A stretch of 64,000 bases of DNA from Rhodobacter sp. (GCA_030066215.1 JASJCA010000001.1:1-64000), one strand, 5' to 3'. Shown: positions 8,190 to 19,256, counted from the stretch's first letter. Numbers and translations: made by a program. Notes: generated by a model from the letters alone, not told the origin.

Positions 8190-9131
8190 ATGCGCACCTT
8201 CACCACCTGGACCGGCCTGGATGATACCGCGCGCGGCGCCTCCGTTGCGATTGGGAATTTCGACGGCGTGCATATCGGCCATCAGGCGGTCATCGACCTT
8301 GCCCGCGCCGTGGCCGACCGCAGCGGTGCGCCCTTGGGTATCGTCACTTTCGAACCACACCCGCGCGAGGTCTTCGCCCCGTCCTCGTCACCCTTCCGGC
8401 TGATGAGTGCCGAGACCAAAGCTCATCGGCTGGAAAAGTTGGGCGTCGACTGCCTTTACCAGTTGGATTTCAACGAAGATCTCTCCGGCCTGTCGCCCGA
8501 AGACTTCGCCCGCCAAGTCATCGCCGGCGGCCTCGGCCTGACCCATGTCGTTGTCGGCGACGACTTTCGCTTCGGTAAGGGACGCGCCGGCAACCCCGCG
8601 GATCTGGAGATCTTCGGCCAGACCATGGGCTTCGATGTCACGATCGCCACGCTGGTGGAGACCGACGGCGGCGAGGTCAGCTCTACCTCGATCCGTCAGG
8701 CGCTCACCGACGGCCGCCCCCGCGACGCCGCCAAGATGCTGGGCCACTGGCACCGGATCGACGGCCCGGTGCTGCACGGCGAGAAACGTGGCCGCGACCT
8801 CGGCTATCCCACCACCAACATGTCGATCGAAGGCCTGCACCCGCCGCGCTTCGGCGTCTACGCCGTCAAGGTCGACGTGCTCTCCGGCCCGCACGAGGGC
8901 AGCTACGACGGCGCCGCCAGCATCGGCGTCCGGCCGATGTTCGGCGAGAATCAGGCCAACCTAGAGACCTATCTCCTCGACTTCGACGGCGATCTCTACG
9001 ACACGCACCTTTCGGTCGCCTTGGTCGATTTCCTGCGCCCCGAGGCCCGGTTCGATGGCGTAGATGCGCTCATCGCCCAGATGGAGACCGACTGCGCCCA
9101 AGCCCGCCAGATCCTGGCCGACGTGCCATGA
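8190..9131 (+). CDS. ribF: Bifunctional riboflavin kinase / FAD synthetase
   Basis: A 313-residue enzyme making FMN from riboflavin and then FAD. The N-terminal nucleotidyltransferase domain has AIGNFDGVHIGHQAV (about residues 22-36, HxGH-type motif) and VVGDDFRFGKGR. The C-terminal flavokinase domain has GEKRGRDLGYPTTNM (about residue 205) and GVYAVKV. The ATG at 8190 gives the standard N-terminus MRTFTTW. The stop overlaps the start of the next gene by 4 bp, indicating coupled translation. Confidence 0.97.
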   Translation: MRTFTTWTGLDDTARGASVAIGNFDGVHIGHQAVIDLARAVADRSGAPLGIVTFEPHPREVFAPSSSPFRLMSAETKAHRLEKLGVDCLYQLDFNEDLSGLSPEDFARQVIAGGLGLTHVVVGDDFRFGKGRAGNPADLEIFGQTMGFDVTIATLVETDGGEVSSTSIRQALTDGRPRDAAKMLGHWHRIDGPVLHGEKRGRDLGYPTTNMSIEGLHPPRFGVYAVKVDVLSGPHEGSYDGAASIGVRPMFGENQANLETYLLDFDGDLYDTHLSVALVDFLRPEARFDGVDALIAQMETDCAQARQILADVP

Positions 9132-9598
9132 AGGACCCGATTCAGCGCGACGGTCTACGCGAGCGCTTCTGGGAAAAGGTGCCGCTGCAAAATCTCGCGC
9201 CCAAGGAATGGGAGGCGCTCTGCGACGGTTGCGGCAAATGCTGCCTCAACAAGCTCGAGGACCCCGAGACCAACGAGATCGCCTTTACCCGCGTCGCCTG
9301 CCGGCTGCTCGACAACGAAACCTGCCGCTGCGCGCAATACGACATCCGCTTGCAATTCGTCCCCGATTGCGTCGTCCTGACGCCGCAAAACATCGGCGAG
9401 ATCGCCTATTGGATGCCGGAAACCTGCGCCTACCGGCTGATCTTCGAAGGTAAGGCGCTCTACGATTGGCATCCGCTGATCTCGGGCCGGGCGGAGACGG
9501 TGCATGAGGCCGGCATTTCGGTGCTCGGCTGGACGGTGCCGGAATTCGAAGTGCCCGAAGAGGACTGGGAGGACTACGTCGTCGAGGGCCCGCTCTGA
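9128..9598 (+). CDS. YcgN/YkgJ family cysteine-cluster protein (UPF0260)
   Basis: A 156-residue protein with a cysteine pattern that could bind zinc or an iron-sulfur cluster: CDGCGKCCLNK near residue 34, then CR...CRCAQYD and VPDCVVLTP. This matches the UPF0260/YcgN family of unknown function. It begins inside the last codons of ribF (ATGA overlap), so a link to flavin or metal cofactor biology is possible but unproven. Confidence 0.85.
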   Translation: MKDPIQRDGLRERFWEKVPLQNLAPKEWEALCDGCGKCCLNKLEDPETNEIAFTRVACRLLDNETCRCAQYDIRLQFVPDCVVLTPQNIGEIAYWMPETCAYRLIFEGKALYDWHPLISGRAETVHEAGISVLGWTVPEFEVPEEDWEDYVVEGPL

Positions 9599-9673
9599 CC
9601 GGCGCCCAATACCGGTCCGCTTTGGAGCCGCCTCAGTAGGCCCGGAGCCTCACCCAAACGCGCCCCCAAATTA

Positions 9674-9727
9674 CCCGCGCCCTCGGAGGGCGGGGGCGGG
9701 CGGGTGGGAGCCCTCCGAAGGCGCGGG
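9674..9727. repeat. 18-bp hairpin with a G-quadruplex-type loop
   Basis: An 18-bp stem with one mismatch (9674-9691 against 9710-9727) encloses an 18-nt loop at 9692-9709. The loop consists of four G-runs separated by single bases (GGGGGCGGGCGGGTGGG), a canonical G-quadruplex pattern. It lies between the YcgN and threonine aldolase genes, both plus strand. Similar GC palindromes are common between genes in Rhodobacteraceae. Confidence 0.65.
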
Positions 9728-9791
9728 CCCCCGATTGCCACCTGCCCACCGATGTGATTTCTGGTCCGGACGAAACCCAGGATGTCGCCCA

Positions 9792-10844
9792 ATGAACTTC
9801 GCCTCCGACAACGCCTCCCCGGCCCATCCCAAGGTCATGGCAGCTTTGGCGAAGGCCAACGACGGCTTCGCCGCGTCCTACGGCGCCGACCCGATCATGG
9901 ACGAGGTTCGCGGCCGGATCCGAGAGATCTTCGAGGCGCCCGAGTCGGCGGTCTACCTGGTCTCCACCGGCTCCACCGCCAACGCGTTGTCGCTGGCCAC
10001 CTTCTGCCCGCCTTGGGGCGCGATCTATTGCCATGAGCACGCGCATGTCGAAGTCGACGAATGCGGCGCGCCGGAATTCTACACCGGCGGCTCGAAGCTG
10101 GTGCTGCTCGACGGCGCCCATGCCAAGATCGACCCTGCGCACCTGCAAACCAAGCTCGAAGCCGCAGCACCCGTCGGCGTGCACAACGTCCAGCGCGGCA
10201 TGGTCTCGATCACCAACGTCACCGAATTTGGCGCCGTCTACTCCGTCGCCGAAATCGCCGCGCTTGCCGCCATTGCCAAACTTTGGGACCTGCCGGTGCA
10301 CCTCGACGGCGCCCGCTTTGCCAACGCGCTCGTCACCTCCAACGCCTCGCCAGCCGAGATGACCTGGAAGGCCGGCGTCGACGTGGTCAGCTTCGGCGGC
10401 ACCAAGAACGGCCTGATGGCGGTCGAGGCCGTTGTCATCTTCGACCCCTCCAAGGCCTGGGAATTCGAGCTGCGCCGCAAGCGCGGCGGTCACCTGTTCT
10501 CCAAACACCGCTTCCTCAGCGCCCAGATGCAGGCCTATCTGCAGGACGACCTCTGGCTGACCATGGCGCGCGACGCCAACGCCGCCGCCAAACGCCTGGC
10601 CGACGGCATCGCCGCCCTGCCCGACGCGTCCCTGATGCATCCCGCCGACGCCAACATGGTCTTTCCCGTCCTGCCACGCGCCCGTCACCAAGCGGCGTTC
10701 GACGGCGGCGCGCAGTATTACCTCGCGCCGATGAACGCCACGCTCGACGGCCCGCCGGACGACCCCGTCGGCGCCCGCCTCGTCTGCAGCTGGTGCACAA
10801 CGAACGACGACGTTGACGGCTTCCTGGACCTCATCCGGCGCTGA
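9792..10844 (+). CDS. ltaE: Low-specificity L-threonine aldolase
   Basis: A 350-residue PLP enzyme cleaving L-threonine/allo-threonine to glycine and acetaldehyde. The N-terminus MNFASDNASPAHPKVM matches the family start. Further motifs are the cofactor-contacting STGSTANALSL near residue 59, the aspartate strand PVHLDGARFANAL, and the PLP lysine in SFGGTKNGLM near residue 205. The upstream in-frame extension is not protein-like. The last 14 bp overlap the 3' end of the convergent hydrolase gene. Confidence 0.92.
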   Translation: MNFASDNASPAHPKVMAALAKANDGFAASYGADPIMDEVRGRIREIFEAPESAVYLVSTGSTANALSLATFCPPWGAIYCHEHAHVEVDECGAPEFYTGGSKLVLLDGAHAKIDPAHLQTKLEAAAPVGVHNVQRGMVSITNVTEFGAVYSVAEIAALAAIAKLWDLPVHLDGARFANALVTSNASPAEMTWKAGVDVVSFGGTKNGLMAVEAVVIFDPSKAWEFELRRKRGGHLFSKHRFLSAQMQAYLQDDLWLTMARDANAAAKRLADGIAALPDASLMHPADANMVFPVLPRARHQAAFDGGAQYYLAPMNATLDGPPDDPVGARLVCSWCTTNDDVDGFLDLIRR

Positions 10845-11628
10845 GAAATCCCGACACAACCTCTGCCACCGCCTTGGCATGGGTAATCGGCACCATATGC
10901 CCCGCGCCCGGCACCACGACGCGCTCGGTCTCCGGCATCCGTGCCTCTAACTCGTCCTGAACAGCGTGCACGATCGGCGGCGATAGGCCGCCCGCCAGCA
11001 ACAGCGTCGGCGTCCCGATCGCTTCCAGCCGCCCCGGCGCCACCATCCCGGCGCTGTCCTGAAACAGCGCTGCATCCTGTGCCGCGATGATGTGGATCTG
11101 CTCGGCCAAAGACTGCTGCTTCTCCGCCCGCATCTCCTCCCAGGTCACGCCGGTCCCCCACATCGCCGTGAAATACCGCGCCGCCCGCACCGTGTCCCCG
11201 GCCTCCATCGCCGCCACGAACGGCCGGATCGAGGCCACATGGTCGTCGAACGCCGGCAACCCGCGCGCCGCCACGAACAGTACCGGCTCGATCAGCACCA
11301 GCCGCCGCACCGCTTCAGGCCGTTCCGCCGCCAGCCGCAGTGCCACCGTTGCGCCGAAGGAATGGCCGACGACATCTATCGGGGCATTGCCCAGGAAGTC
11401 CTCCGCCACCCGCAGATTCTGCACCTGATAGTCCACACCCGGGTCCACCGGCCCGCTCTGCCCATGCCCCGGCGCATCGAAGGCCACCGCCGGACGCCCA
11501 AGCGCCCGCGCGAATCCCTCCCACGCGCCGGAATGCGCCAACGAGCAGTGCAGCAGCAGAACTTCTGCCGCTCCTTCGCCCCAGCTTCGCCAAAAGGTCT
11601 CGGTCCCGCCCCGCAAGGCGACGGGCAT
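10831..11628 (-). CDS. Alpha/beta-fold hydrolase
   Basis: A 265-residue protein with a complete alpha/beta hydrolase core: oxyanion region LLHCSLAHSGAW, nucleophile elbow GHSFGATVAL (Ser near residue 91), an aspartate in the later strand region and the catalytic histidine in PGAGHMVPITH near the C-terminus. The substrate is unknown. Its ATG shares one base with the stop of the isomerase gene upstream (TGATG), so the two are translationally coupled and may act in one degradative step series. Confidence 0.85.
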   Translation of the reverse strand: MPVALRGGTETFWRSWGEGAAEVLLLHCSLAHSGAWEGFARALGRPAVAFDAPGHGQSGPVDPGVDYQVQNLRVAEDFLGNAPIDVVGHSFGATVALRLAAERPEAVRRLVLIEPVLFVAARGLPAFDDHVASIRPFVAAMEAGDTVRAARYFTAMWGTGVTWEEMRAEKQQSLAEQIHIIAAQDAALFQDSAGMVAPGRLEAIGTPTLLLAGGLSPPIVHAVQDELEARMPETERVVVPGAGHMVPITHAKAVAEVVSGFLSAG

Positions 11629-12227
11629 CAGATCTTGCCCGACAGATGCAGGTCCAGATCGTCCAGCCGGTCCTGACCCCAGAACCGCTCGTCTGTGTCG
11701 GTGATGTAGAACGGCGCGCCGAACACGCCGCGATTCGCCGCCTCCTCGAGGTTCGCCGCATATTCTTCGGCGCCGGCCAGCATGCCGGTATCGGCCAGTG
11801 CGGGGTCGAACCCCGCCGCCGCCAGCACGTCGCGGATCACGTCATCCTCCGCGATGTTCCGCTCCCCGGCCCAGCAGGCGCTGGTGAAGCCATGCACCAA
11901 CGCCCCCAGATCGCCGCCGCCCGCCTTCTGCGCCGCGATGATCGCATAAGACGACGGCGCCGGATTGGTCGGCCAAAATGCAGGCTGCAGATTGATCGGC
12001 AGGCCGACTTTCGCCGCCTGCCGCCTGAGCTCCTGCAACCGATATTCTTGGCGTGACGGGTGCCGATCCTTCGGCGGTGTGCCCCCGGTCCGCCCGAAAA
12101 GCCCGATGATGTCTAGCGGCTTGTAGGCCACCGTCGCCCCGTGCTTCGCCGCGACAGCCTCGAACCGAGTCCCGGCCAGGTAGGTGTAGGGTGACACGGT
12201 CGCGAAAAAATAGTCGATATGGGGCAT
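11628..12227 (-). CDS. 2-hydroxychromene-2-carboxylate isomerase / DsbA-family protein
   Basis: A 199-residue thioredoxin-fold protein of the kappa-GST-like HCCA isomerase family. The N-terminus has [16 protein letters not shown], where the serine takes the place of the DsbA active-site cysteine, followed by [13 protein letters not shown] and the C-terminal [11 protein letters not shown] cis-proline block. Known members isomerise an intermediate of naphthalene breakdown using glutathione, but in genomes without that pathway the substrate is unknown. The ATG at 12227 is used rather than 12260 on family length. It is coupled to the alpha/beta hydrolase. Confidence 0.85.
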   Translation of the reverse strand: MPHIDYFFATVSPYTYLAGTRFEAVAAKHGATVAYKPLDIIGLFGRTGGTPPKDRHPSRQEYRLQELRRQAAKVGLPINLQPAFWPTNPAPSSYAIIAAQKAGGGDLGALVHGFTSACWAGERNIAEDDVIRDVLAAAGFDPALADTGMLAGAEEYAANLEEAANRGVFGAPFYITDTDERFWGQDRLDDLDLHLSGKI

Positions 12228-12335
12228 CTGGCCGCTCCGCTGGTCCGTGGATGTTTGCAAGACCGTATCGGGGTGGTAAGCGGAGTCAACGTCACGAATC
12301 CGTCATCTGCGACGCCCGAAGGACCCTCGCTGCCC

Positions 12336-13355
12336 ATGCCGACCCTGACCGAGCCGAAGCTGATTTCCGGCAACGCCAACCGCATGCTCGCCAACGCCGT
12401 CGCCCGCCGCATGTCGATGCACCGCGGCATCAGCGTCGACCTGGTCGACGCCCGGGTCGAACGCTTCAACGACGGCGAGATCTTTGTCGAGGTCTACGAA
12501 AACGTCCGCGGCGAGGACATGTTCATCCTGCAGCCGACCTCGAACCCGGCGAACGACAATCTGATGGAGCTGTTGATCATGTCGGATGCGCTACGCCGGT
12601 CGTCGGCGGCGCGCATCACCGCCGTGATCCCCTATTTCGGCTATGCCCGCCAGGACCGCCGCACCAAGGCCCGTACCCCGATCAGCGCCAAGATGGTCGC
12701 CAACATGATCGTCGGCTCCGGGATCGAGCGGGTGCTGACCATGGACCTACACGCCGCCCAGATCCAGGGCTTTTTCGACATCCCCGTCGACAACCTCTAC
12801 GCCTCGCCGGTCTTCGCCCTCGACATCCTGCATCAGTTCAAGGGCAAGCTCGACCATGTCACCGTGGTGTCGCCCGACGTCGGCGGCGTCGCCCGCGCCC
12901 GGGAACTCGCCAAACGCATCGGCTGCGCCCTGGCCATCGTCGACAAACGTCGCGAAAAGCCAGGCGAGGTGGCCGAGATGACCGTGATCGGCGAGGTCGC
13001 AGGCAAGACCTGCATCATCGTCGATGACATCATCGACACTGCCGGCACGCTCTGCAAAGCCGCCGAGGTTCTCACTGAGAACGGCGCCAAGGAAGTGCAT
13101 TCCTACATCACCCACGGCGTGCTTTCGGGCCCTGCGATCGGTCGCGTCACCGACTCGGTGATGAAAAGCCTGGTGATCACCGACACGATCGAACCGACCG
13201 AGGCGGTGCGCAACGCCAAGAACATCCGCATCGTGCCCACAGCGCCGATCTTCGCGCAGGCGATCATGAACATCTGGAACGGCACCAGCGTGTCGTCGCT
13301 GTTCGAAACCGACACGCTCGGGCCGATCTACGAAGGCACCTACGCCCGCATCTGA
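12336..13355 (+). CDS. prs: Ribose-phosphate pyrophosphokinase (PRPP synthetase)
   Basis: A 339-residue enzyme making PRPP from ribose 5-phosphate and ATP for purine, pyrimidine, histidine and NAD synthesis. Visible motifs are [16 protein letters not shown], the catalytic flexible loop [17 protein letters not shown] near residue 107, [12 protein letters not shown], and the PRPP-binding loop [13 protein letters not shown] near residue 228. The ATG at 12336 is chosen because residues upstream in the frame are not conserved. It is monocistronic and divergent from the isomerase. Confidence 0.97.
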   Translation: MPTLTEPKLISGNANRMLANAVARRMSMHRGISVDLVDARVERFNDGEIFVEVYENVRGEDMFILQPTSNPANDNLMELLIMSDALRRSSAARITAVIPYFGYARQDRRTKARTPISAKMVANMIVGSGIERVLTMDLHAAQIQGFFDIPVDNLYASPVFALDILHQFKGKLDHVTVVSPDVGGVARARELAKRIGCALAIVDKRREKPGEVAEMTVIGEVAGKTCIIVDDIIDTAGTLCKAAEVLTENGAKEVHSYITHGVLSGPAIGRVTDSVMKSLVITDTIEPTEAVRNAKNIRIVPTAPIFAQAIMNIWNGTSVSSLFETDTLGPIYEGTYARI

Positions 13356-13457
13356 CGCCGCTTGGGGCCCTTCTTCTCGTCACAAATACGCAGTCTCGCG
13401 CCGCAACCCGCACCGGCGCCTGTATGACGCGTCGCCCTACCGCTGGCTGAAAGAAAG

Positions 13458-13480
13458 CGCGCGGAAGCGCTCATTTTGGT
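13458..13480 (-). terminator. Hairpin terminator after the lectin gene (second copy of the 6579 motif)
   Basis: On the minus strand a GCGC-TTCC-GCGC hairpin is followed by GCTTTCTTTC, starting 12 bases after the stop of the lectin gene. This is compatible with intrinsic termination. The same 23-bp sequence (21 of 23) recurs at 6579-6601. Confidence 0.5.
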
Positions 13481-13491
13481 GGCGGACGGCC

Positions 13492-13842
13492 CTAATAGAG
13501 GTCCCAATCGTCCTCGCTCTTCAATTCGCCGACCGCCATCCAGTCCGCCCGGATCCGCGCGACGCGACTGTCGCCCCAGGTCCGGAACACGATGTCGAAC
13601 CCCGCTTCGGTCACCTTCTCTGCAGAGATGTCGGCGCGCTGATTGGTGTTATGGTCCATGTCCCACATCGAAATCGACACCTGCACTGCGGGCGGCGACC
13701 GGAACGGTTCGGCGAACTTGACCTTTTTGCGGTGCATGCGTGGCCCGTCTCCGGTCCACATCTTGCCGTCGTGCTCGTAGTCGGAAAACAAGACAGAGCT
13801 GCCCTGGTCCACCCCCACAAGATAGTTGCGCAAACGCTTCAT
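13492..13842 (-). CDS. Small H-type lectin domain protein
   Basis: A 116-residue protein without a signal peptide. The sequence KKVKFAEPFRSPPAVQVSISMWDMDHNTNQRADI is cut here into the recognisable parts: the FAEPFRSPPAV strand, the SISMWDMDH strand and the C-terminal FRTWGDSRVARIRADWMAVG. These match the H-type lectin fold first described in snail agglutinins, which binds GalNAc-type sugars in animals. In bacteria the ligand is unknown. It lies alone downstream of the atp operon, with its own terminator. Confidence 0.75.
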   Translation of the reverse strand: MKRLRNYLVGVDQGSSVLFSDYEHDGKMWTGDGPRMHRKKVKFAEPFRSPPAVQVSISMWDMDHNTNQRADISAEKVTEAGFDIVFRTWGDSRVARIRADWMAVGELKSEDDWDLY

Positions 13843-13900
13843 ATGGTCCTCGCCGTCGGCAGACTATCGGTGCAATACGGCGAAAATTCGACCCGGAATC

Positions 13901-13933
13901 GAAACAGCCCGGCTTGTGGGGCCGGGCTGTTTC
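13901..13933 (-). terminator. Terminator of the atp operon
   Basis: A perfect 13-bp stem (GAAACAGCCCGGC at 13901-13913 with its complement at 13921-13933) and a 7-nt loop lie 30 bases after the atpC stop. The A/T pairs at the stem base give a short U-run in either direction, so it may also shield the neighbouring lectin gene. Confidence 0.8.
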
Positions 13934-13963
13934 CAAAAGACCTCACGCGAGATCCGGGCCGGG

Positions 13964-14359
13964 TCACACCATCTGATCGGCCAGATGTGCCAGATCGGCC
14001 AGCGCCTTGGCCGTGTAGTCCTGAACTTCAGGCGCCGCCTGTGCGTGGGCCGCCTCGGCTTCCTTGCGCAGCTTCTCCAGGAAGTCTGGCGTCACCTCGG
14101 ACCGCGGTACGGCGTTTTCGGCCAGGACCGAGGCGCTCGTCGCCGTGATCTCGGCAAACCCGCCCGAGACCACGAATTCTTGCGTACCGTCCGAACCCGT
14201 CGCGCGCAGGATACCGGGCCGCAGCGTGGTGATCAGCGGCATGTGGTCCGGCATCGCCGTCATGTCGCCTTCGGCGCCCGGGATCTGCACCTCGCTGGCT
14301 TGCATCGAGGCCAGCATGCGTTCGGGGCTGACGAGGTCGAATTGCATCGTGTCGGCCAT
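13964..14359 (-). CDS. atpC: ATP synthase F1 epsilon subunit
   Basis: A 131-residue central-stalk subunit. The N-terminal beta-barrel is visible ([28 protein letters not shown] split as [12 protein letters not shown] and [19 protein letters not shown]), with the [10 protein letters not shown] strand and a short C-terminal helical part. It couples gamma rotation to the catalytic head and can inhibit ATP hydrolysis. It starts 3 bases after the atpD stop and is the last gene of the operon. Confidence 0.96.
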   Translation of the reverse strand: MADTMQFDLVSPERMLASMQASEVQIPGAEGDMTAMPDHMPLITTLRPGILRATGSDGTQEFVVSGGFAEITATSASVLAENAVPRSEVTPDFLEKLRKEAEAAHAQAAPEVQDYTAKALADLAHLADQMV

Positions 14360-14362
14360 GGC

Positions 14363-15790
<1,428 letters not shown>

Positions 15791-15829
15791 TTAGTCTCCG
15801 GTTTCGTGGGCACCCGGCCCGGTCGTATC

Positions 15830-16075
15830 TCAGGCCTCGATCAGATCGAGGCGTTTTTCTATGCGACTAACACGCTCGTCGAGGCGGTCGATGCGTGCGT
15901 TTGTAGACGCGATTTGCGTTTCAAGGTGGCCGATGTGGCTGATAACCTGCCCCATTTGCCCTTCGAGAGTTGTCATACGAACTTTCAGATCACCGATATC
16001 AAGCGCCATGGCATCCAATTTGGACTGAATCCGCTTTAGATGCTCCAGCACGAGGTTTTCGGTGCTCTCGTTCAT
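15830..16075 (-). CDS. 81-residue coiled-coil protein inserted between atpG and atpD
   Basis: A short, almost fully helical protein: MNESTENLVLEHLKRIQSKL followed by heptad-patterned GHLETQIASTNARIDRLDE and RVSRIEKRLDLIEA. There is no membrane segment and no cysteine. Its ATG begins one base after the atpG stop, so translation is likely coupled, and a 42-bp spacer follows before atpD. The DNA looks more AT-rich than the surrounding atp genes, suggesting late insertion. Similar small coiled-coil proteins are widespread as hypothetical proteins in alphaproteobacteria. Any role in ATP synthase is speculative. Confidence 0.8.
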   Translation of the reverse strand: MNESTENLVLEHLKRIQSKLDAMALDIGDLKVRMTTLEGQMGQVISHIGHLETQIASTNARIDRLDERVSRIEKRLDLIEA

Positions 16076-16076
16076 T

Positions 16077-16949
16077 CTAGAGCGCCTCCGCGCCCGAGAT
16101 GATCTCGATCAGTTCGTTGGTGATTACGGCCTGGCGCGAGCGGTTGAATTGGATCGTCAGCTTGTCGATCATCTCGCCTGCGTTGCGCGTCGCGTTGTCC
16201 ATCGCCGACATCCGTGCGCCCTGCTCGGAGGCGCCGTTCTCCAGCAGGCCAGAGAAGATCGCCGTCGCAACGCCGCGCGGTAGCAGCGCCTCGAGGATCT
16301 CTTCCTCGCCCGGCTCGTAGTCGTAGAATGACGCCGTGGCGCCCTCCTCGGCCTCGAACGAAGCGGGGATGATCTGCACCTCGGTCGGCTCCTGCGCGAT
16401 CACCGACTGGAAGGTGTTGAAGAAGACCGTGGCGACGTCGAACTCGCCGGCATCGAAGCGGTCCAGGATATCCTTGGCGATGTCCTGCGCGTTGGCATAG
16501 CCGATGCGCTTGACCTCGGTCAGGTCGATATGCCCGACGAACTGATCCTCGTAGTCGCGCTTGAGCTGCTCGCGGCCCTTCTTGCCGACGGTCAGGATCT
16601 TGATGGTTTTGCCGGCGCCAAGCAGCTCTTCGGCCTTGGCCCGTGCCATGCGCACGATCGACGAGTTGAACCCGCCGCAAAGCCCCCGCTCGGCGGTCAT
16701 CACCACCAGCAGATGCGTCTGATCGCTGCCGGTCCCGGTCAACAGCTTCGGCCCCTGGCCGCTCGCCATGGCGCTGGCCGACAGCCCCGCCATCACCGCG
16801 TTGAACCGCTCGGCATAGGGTCGCGAGGCTTCCGCCGCCTCCTGCGCTCGGCGCAGCTTGGCCGCGGCGACCATCTGCATCGCCTTGGTGATCTTGCGGG
16901 TCGATTTGACCGACTCGATCCGGGTCTTCAGGTCCTTAAGGCTTGGCAT
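16077..16949 (-). CDS. atpG: ATP synthase F1 gamma subunit
   Basis: A 290-residue rotor shaft. The N-terminal helix [20 protein letters not shown] and [16 protein letters not shown] contacts the alpha/beta ring, the central [12 protein letters not shown] strand is conserved, and the C-terminal helix [17 protein letters not shown] leads to [19 protein letters not shown]. The length and ends match the family. Confidence 0.98.
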   Translation of the reverse strand: MPSLKDLKTRIESVKSTRKITKAMQMVAAAKLRRAQEAAEASRPYAERFNAVMAGLSASAMASGQGPKLLTGTGSDQTHLLVVMTAERGLCGGFNSSIVRMARAKAEELLGAGKTIKILTVGKKGREQLKRDYEDQFVGHIDLTEVKRIGYANAQDIAKDILDRFDAGEFDVATVFFNTFQSVIAQEPTEVQIIPASFEAEEGATASFYDYEPGEEEILEALLPRGVATAIFSGLLENGASEQGARMSAMDNATRNAGEMIDKLTIQFNRSRQAVITNELIEIISGAEAL

Positions 16950-16969
16950 CTTCCCAGTCCCTCAAGGTC

Positions 16970-18508
16970 TCAGGAGAAATCGGCGGCGTATTCGTCGAGC
17001 GCTGCCTTGATCTTGTCTTCCAGCTCGCCCGCGACCTTGCGATCGTTGACGGTGATGTCGTCCAGTAGGGACTGATGCTTCGACCGCAGGTGATTGAGAA
17101 AGCCCTGTTCGAACCGGCCCACGTCGCGCACCGCGATCTTGTCGAGGTAGCCCTTGATGCCGGAATAGATCACGCAGACGATCTCGGCATTGGTCAGCGG
17201 CGAATACTGCGGCTGCTTCATCAACTCGGTCAGCCGCGCGCCGCGATTGAGCAGCGCCTGGGTCGCGGCGTCGAGGTCGGAGCCGAACTGTGCGAACGCC
17301 GCCATCTCGCGATATTGCGCCAGTTCCAGCTTCACCGAGCCCGCGACCGATTTCATCGCGCTGGTTTGCGCCGACGAACCCACCCGGCTCACCGACAGAC
17401 CGGTGTTCACCGCCGGGCGGATGCCCTGATAGAACAGTTCGGTTTCCAGGAAGATCTGGCCGTCGGTGATCGAGATCACGTTGGTCGGGATAAAGGCCGA
17501 CACGTCGCCGCCCTGGGTTTCGATGATCGGCAGCGCGGTCAACGACCCCGCCCCATTGTCCTCGTTCAGCTTCGCCGAGCGCTCCAACAGCCGCGAGTGC
17601 AGGTAGAATACGTCGCCCGGATAAGCCTCGCGCCCCGGCGGGCGGCGCAGCAGCAGAGACATCTGACGATACGACACCGCCTGCTTCGACAGGTCATCGT
17701 AGATGATCAGAGCGTGGCGGCCGTTGTCGCGGAAGTACTCGGCCATGGCACAGGCCGAATAGGGCGCCAGGAACTGCATCGGCGCGGGGTCCGACGCGGT
17801 CGCAGCCACGACGATGGAATAATCCATCGCACCCGATTCCTCGAGCTTCTTGACCAGCTGCGCGACGGTCGACCGCTTCTGCCCGACGGCGACGTAGACG
17901 CAATAGAGCTTCTTCGACTCGTCGTCGCCCGCGGCCTCGTTGTAGGACTTCTGGTTCAGGATCGTGTCCAGCGCCACCGCCGTCTTGCCGGTCTGGCGGT
18001 CGCCGATGATCAGTTCCCGCTGGCCCCGGCCGATCGGGATCATCGCGTCGACCGATTTCAGACCCGTCGCCATCGGCTCGTGCACCGACTTGCGTGGGAT
18101 GATGCCGGGCGCCTTGACGTCGGCGATGCGGCGCTCGGAGGCCTTGATCTCGCCCTTGCCGTCGATCGGATTGCCCAGCCCGTCGACCACCCGGCCCAGA
18201 AGCGCGTCGCCCGCCGGCACGTCCACGATGGCGTTGGTGCGCTTGACGGTGTCGCCTTCCTTGATGTCCCGGTCCGAGCCGAAGATCACGATGCCGACGT
18301 TGTCGGCCTCGAGGTTCAGCGCCATGCCGCGGATGCCGCCTGGGAACTCGACCATCTCGCCGGCCTGCACGTTGTCGAGGCCGTAGACCCGGGCGATCCC
18401 GTCGCCGACCGACAGCACGCGGCCGACCTCGGCAACCTCGGCCTCCTGGCCGAAGTTCTTAATCTGCTCCTTCAGGATCGCAGAAATTTCAGCAGCTTGG
18501 ATCGCCAT
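16970..18508 (-). CDS. atpA: ATP synthase F1 alpha subunit
   Basis: A 512-residue non-catalytic nucleotide-binding subunit. The P-loop GDRQTGKT lies at about 169-176, the arginine-finger region is [12 protein letters not shown] near residue 370, and the N-terminal helix carries the delta-contacting [12 protein letters not shown]. It directly abuts atpH (0-base spacing) and precedes atpG by 20 bp. Confidence 0.98.
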   Translation of the reverse strand: MAIQAAEISAILKEQIKNFGQEAEVAEVGRVLSVGDGIARVYGLDNVQAGEMVEFPGGIRGMALNLEADNVGIVIFGSDRDIKEGDTVKRTNAIVDVPAGDALLGRVVDGLGNPIDGKGEIKASERRIADVKAPGIIPRKSVHEPMATGLKSVDAMIPIGRGQRELIIGDRQTGKTAVALDTILNQKSYNEAAGDDESKKLYCVYVAVGQKRSTVAQLVKKLEESGAMDYSIVVAATASDPAPMQFLAPYSACAMAEYFRDNGRHALIIYDDLSKQAVSYRQMSLLLRRPPGREAYPGDVFYLHSRLLERSAKLNEDNGAGSLTALPIIETQGGDVSAFIPTNVISITDGQIFLETELFYQGIRPAVNTGLSVSRVGSSAQTSAMKSVAGSVKLELAQYREMAAFAQFGSDLDAATQALLNRGARLTELMKQPQYSPLTNAEIVCVIYSGIKGYLDKIAVRDVGRFEQGFLNHLRSKHQSLLDDITVNDRKVAGELEDKIKAALDEYAADFS

Positions 18509-19069
18509 CTATCCGACCTCTTTCATTGCATTCTGGAGGTTTGCCAGGCGCGAGGCGATCGAGGTGTCGATCATCTTCGAGCCGACCTTAACGACAAGAC
18601 CGCCGATGAGCGCTTCATCGACGGCCAAATTGATCTTCACGTCCTTGCCCACCGACGCCTTCAGCGTCTGCGCCAGCTTGTCGGCTTGTGCCTGGGTCAA
18701 TTCCTGGGCGGCCACCACATCGGCGGTCACCTCGCCCTTTTCGTCGGCGATCAGCCCGCGCAGGCTTCGCACCAGTTGCGGCAGCACAAACAGCCGCCGC
18801 TTCGACGCCATCAGCGCCAGCGTGTTGGTCAGGACGCCCGACAGGCCCATCTTCGCGCCGATCGCGGCGATCGCCTGGCCTTGAGCATCGCGCGAATAGA
18901 CCGGCGAGGCGATCAGCGAGCGTAAATCGGCGCTTTCGGTCATCGCCGTTTCCAGCGCGTCGACGTCGGATTCCAAGGCGGGCAGGGATTTGTCTTCTTT
19001 GGCCAGTTCGAAGATGGCCGTGGCGTAGCGTGCGGCGATGCCGGCAGAGATCGAAGCTGTCTCGGACAC
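18509..19069 (-). CDS. atpH: ATP synthase F1 delta subunit
   Basis: A 186-residue peripheral-stalk subunit linking alpha to subunit b: [16 protein letters not shown] at the N-terminus, then [19 protein letters not shown] in the helical core and the C-terminal [20 protein letters not shown]-started frame extends to 19102, but the GTG at 19069 has a GGAAGG Shine-Dalgarno about 6 bases upstream and gives the family start [10 protein letters not shown]. It is the first gene of the F1 operon. F0 genes are not in the window. Confidence 0.95.
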   Translation of the reverse strand: MSETASISAGIAARYATAIFELAKEDKSLPALESDVDALETAMTESADLRSLIASPVYSRDAQGQAIAAIGAKMGLSGVLTNTLALMASKRRLFVLPQLVRSLRGLIADEKGEVTADVVAAQELTQAQADKLAQTLKASVGKDVKINLAVDEALIGGLVVKVGSKMIDTSIASRLANLQNAMKEVG

Positions 19070-19172
19070 GTCCGTCCTTCCGATGTCTGAAGCCCATGAC
19101 AAGGCCGGCAGGATCCGGACCTGGGCAGCATAAACGAGGTGCCGATAACGACGCCCCGTCCAAATCGGGGAC

Positions 19173-19201
19173 CATCTAGCAGAGGTCTATGCGGCCCGCA
19201 A
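19173..19201 (-). promoter_or_regulatory. Candidate promoter of the atpHAGDC operon
   Basis: On the minus strand TTGCGG (19196-19201) is followed after 17 bp by TAGATG (19173-19178). The leader of about 100 nt to the atpH GTG contains a small CCCC/GGGG hairpin. Confidence 0.5.
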
Positions 19202-19256
19202 CTGCCTTGGAGCGAGGGCACGGCAGAGGAAAGTGTTTATATTCAGGAGGTTAGAC

